Shown here in pieces: positions 61,401 to 64,000 of a stretch of DNA of 64,000 bases. The position numbers and the translations under genes were made by a program. Positions within the stretch are counted from its first letter, which is position 1; each line of letters begins with the position of its first letter. The notes under the pieces are model-generated. The model was not told the DNA's origin and did no database searches. It worked only from the letters and a program-made list of their open reading frames with translations. Origin of the DNA: Lathyrus oleraceus (taxonomy: Eukaryota; Streptophyta; Magnoliopsida; Fabales; Fabaceae); NCBI RefSeq assembly GCF_024323335.1, contig NC_066581.1, positions 459,503,197 through 459,567,196 of the forward strand, read 5' to 3'.

Positions 61401-64000
61401 GGTTTTCTACCTAGAAAAAAGGTAGTTGTAATCCCTATTTCATTTTGACATTTTGAAATAATAAAAATCATTTTTTTAAAAATAAAAGCAATTACTTTTA
61501 AAAGCAATCGATTTCATTAAGGAATATCAACAACAGTCGGAGAACAGGTAAGTATTGAAAGTGCGAGACATTATTGGTCTCCCCCAAGCAGGTTGTTTGA
61601 TCACTTTTTCCTCCCCAACGACAATTCATTTTCTCCAACCAACTTTTGTAATCACCTCCCCAGCTGAGTTGTAGGCGGTTATTCTCAACGGTTTGCATAA
61701 ATCCAGCACCGAAGTTTGATTCCCTCTGTTTACCAGTAGAGTGCACTCCTGATCCCCGTCAACACTGATTTTTGAGCAGTATTCTTGGTCCTCTGCTAGG
61801 TTGTCTCCCGTTCAGTATGGTGTTGACCTCAAATTCCCTATAGAGTTGATGAATCAGATCCTTAGCAAATATTTTCACCTTCCTCAGCAGGATTTGAGAT
61901 GATCATAGATGGATAATTTATGGTCATCCCCAGTTTTTCTCCAGTTGGTGCTTACACCCTGCTCAAATTAGCCGAGTGTTGTGGCGATGATTCAGATTAA
62001 TGACATTTGTATCCTTTATGATTGTTTTGTCAGGATAATCATCCATCATATATGCATATACATTCATACGTCAGATATTTCATTATGCATGATTTTGCAT
62101 TTGATTCCTTATTTTCTAATCCTCTACCATGGGCACATTATACTTCCCCATGCAGATTTGATGCGTCTTTCCTCCCTCAATTGTAGAGTGTTAGCCCATT
62201 AAACAGAAAGAAGTTATGCTTCCTCATTACCCACTGTGTTATTTCCTCGTGGATGATTTTTATTTCAGCTTCCTCCCTAGTTGATTATCTGGATGGAACC
62301 ACTCCTCCTGAGTTATATCCTCACCGGTTCGAGTATTTGTTTGACCGTTTCTTTTTTAGCTCTTACCTAGATAGATGCTTTGGTTCCTCGGAAGTCTATT
62401 ATCCAGTAACTCGTAATATTCTTCTCGATTTGCAAGTACCTTACTCTTACCCAATACTCGGTAATAGTAATTTACTTCCTCTTACTTTTCCCCAACGGAT
62501 TCGTTTTACGTCTCCCCAGGTAGTACATCCTTGATATGTTCATCCTAACCGATGATGAATATTCTTCCTTTGAGTCTATCCTTAATATGTTCATCTTAAT
62601 AGGTGATGGATATTCTCTTTGTGGTTTTCTACCTAGAAAAAAGGTAGTTGTAATCCCTATTTCATTTTGACATTTTGAAATAATAAAAATCATTTTTTTA
62701 AAAAATAAAAGCAATTACTTTTAAAAGCAATCGATTTCATTAAGGAATATCAAAAACAATCTGAGAACAGGTAAGTATTGAAAGTGCGAGTCATTATTCG
62801 TCTCCCCCAAGCAGGTTGTTTGATCACTTTTTCCTCCCCAACGACAATTCATTTTCTCCAACCAAGCTTTGTAATCACCTCCCCAGCTGAGTCGTAGGCT
62901 CTTATTCTCAACGGTTTGCATAAATCCAGCACCAAAGTTTGATTCCCTCAGTTTACCAGTAGAGTTCACTCCTGATCCCCATCAACACTGATTCTTGAGC
63001 AGTATGCTTGGTCCTCTGCTAGGTTGTCTCCCGTTCAGTATGGTATTGACCTCAAATTCCTTATAGAGTTGATGAATCAGATCCTTAGCAAATATTTTCT
63101 CCTTCCTCAGCAGGATTTGAGATGATCATAGATGGATAATTTATGTTCATCCCTAGTTTTTCTCCAATTGGTGCTTACACCCTGCCCAAATTAGCTGAGT
63201 GTTTTGGCGATGATTCAGATTAATGACATTTGTATCCTTTGTGATTGTTTTGTGAGGATAATCATCCATCATATATGCATATACATTCATACATCAGATA
63301 TTTCATTATGCATGCTTTTGCACGTGATTCCTTATTTTCTAATCCTCTACCATGGGCACATTATACTTCCCCATGCAGATTTGATGCGTCTGTCCTCCCT
63401 CAATTGTAGAATGTCAGCCCATTAAACAGAAAGAATTTATCCTTCCTCATTACCCACTGAGTTATTTCCTCCTGGATGATTTTTATTTCAGCTTCCTCCC
63501 TAGTTGATTATCTGGATGGAACCACTCCCCCTGAGTTATATCCTTACCGGTTTGAGTCTTTGTTTGACCGTTTCTTTCTAGCTCTTACCTAGATAGATGC
63601 TTTGGTTCCCCGGAAGTCTATTATCCAGTAACTCGTAATATTCTTCTCGATTTGCAAGTACCTTACTCTTACCCAATACTCGGTAATAGTAATTTACTTC
63701 TTCTTACTTTTCCCCAACGGATTCGTTTTACGTTTCCCGAGGTAGTACATCCTTGATATGTTCATCCTACCCGATGATGAATATTCTTCCTTTGAGTCTA
63801 TCCTTGATATGTTCATCTTAATAGGTGACGGATATTCTCTTTGTGGTTTTCTACCTAGAAAAAAGGTAGTTGTAATCCCTATTTCATTTTGACATTTTGA
63901 AATAATAAAAATCATTTTTTTAAAAAATAAAAGCAATTTCTTTTAAAAGCAATCGATTTCATTAAGGAATATCAACAACAGTCTGAGAACAGGTAAGTAT
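58406..64000 (+). repeat. tandem satellite of ~1.2 kb monomers, right part
   Basis: The array resumes in the middle of the monomer interrupted at 32055 and continues past the window end. Monomer starts recur near 59081, 60282, 61503 and 62726, and the next begins near 63940 (spacings 1201, 1221, 1223, about 1220). Sequence variants alternate strictly between two types along the whole array. The reading frames repeated in each monomer are not genes. Inverted repeats such as CTACCT...AGGTAG and TTACC...GGTAA recur in each unit. The first 5 bp are the right target duplication of element B. Confidence 0.93.

Overview
This window is a stack of nested LTR retrotransposons from a plant nuclear genome. 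No cellular gene is recognisable in it. Most of it comes from giant Ty3/gypsy elements of the Tat/Ogre lineage. The marks of that lineage are an extra ORF before gag, an intron between protease and reverse transcriptase, two RNase H domains, a tRNA-Arg-like primer binding site, long LTRs beginning TGTAGCACC or TGTAAGACC, and a PPT of the form AATAGGGGCAGC. Such density fits a legume of tribe Fabeae (pea, vetch, Lathyrus type). The species cannot be named from the sequence alone.

Layout: 1-1458 is the right end of an unrelated LTR (terminus TGTTACA) sitting in an Ogre pol. 1459-6514 is the 3' part of that Ogre (element A, +), with pol remnant, 3' UTR and a 2.66 kb LTR. It sits in 6515-10351, a truncated Ogre LTR on the minus strand (element E). 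That in turn interrupts 10352-11757, the start of another Tat-type LTR on the minus strand. Next come a degraded Ty1/copia element (11758-14763, minus; gag, PBS, LTR) and a fragment of a fourth Ogre-like LTR (14764-about 16530, minus). 16531-27799 is element C (+), a decayed Ogre relative with the gag-pro end, intron, pol, 3' UTR and a 4.69 kb LTR. Element C is inserted in the integrase of a close relative, element D (27800 onward). The 3' UTR of D carries a tandem array of a ~1.2 kb monomer that runs past the window end.

That array is interrupted by a complete, very young Ogre (element B, 32056-58405, 26,350 bp). It has a 5-bp target duplication ATATG, LTRs of 6878 and 6845 bp that are almost identical, PBS, ORF1, gag-pro, an in-frame intron, pol with intact catalytic residues, a structured 3' UTR and a PPT. 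It looks potentially autonomous.

The most interesting signal is not a gene. It is a set of short inverted repeats whose loops stay constant while both arms change together. (i) A double hairpin near the LTR end is seen in four different Ogre-like LTRs. (ii) About thirty hairpins with loop CGGTAA lie in the 3' UTR before the PPT. (iii) A series of hairpins follows the pol stop codon. The covariation suggests conserved RNA structures with roles in the retroelement life cycle that I do not know to be described. A PBS-like sequence conserved inside the LTRs and a dimeric higher-order satellite are further leads.
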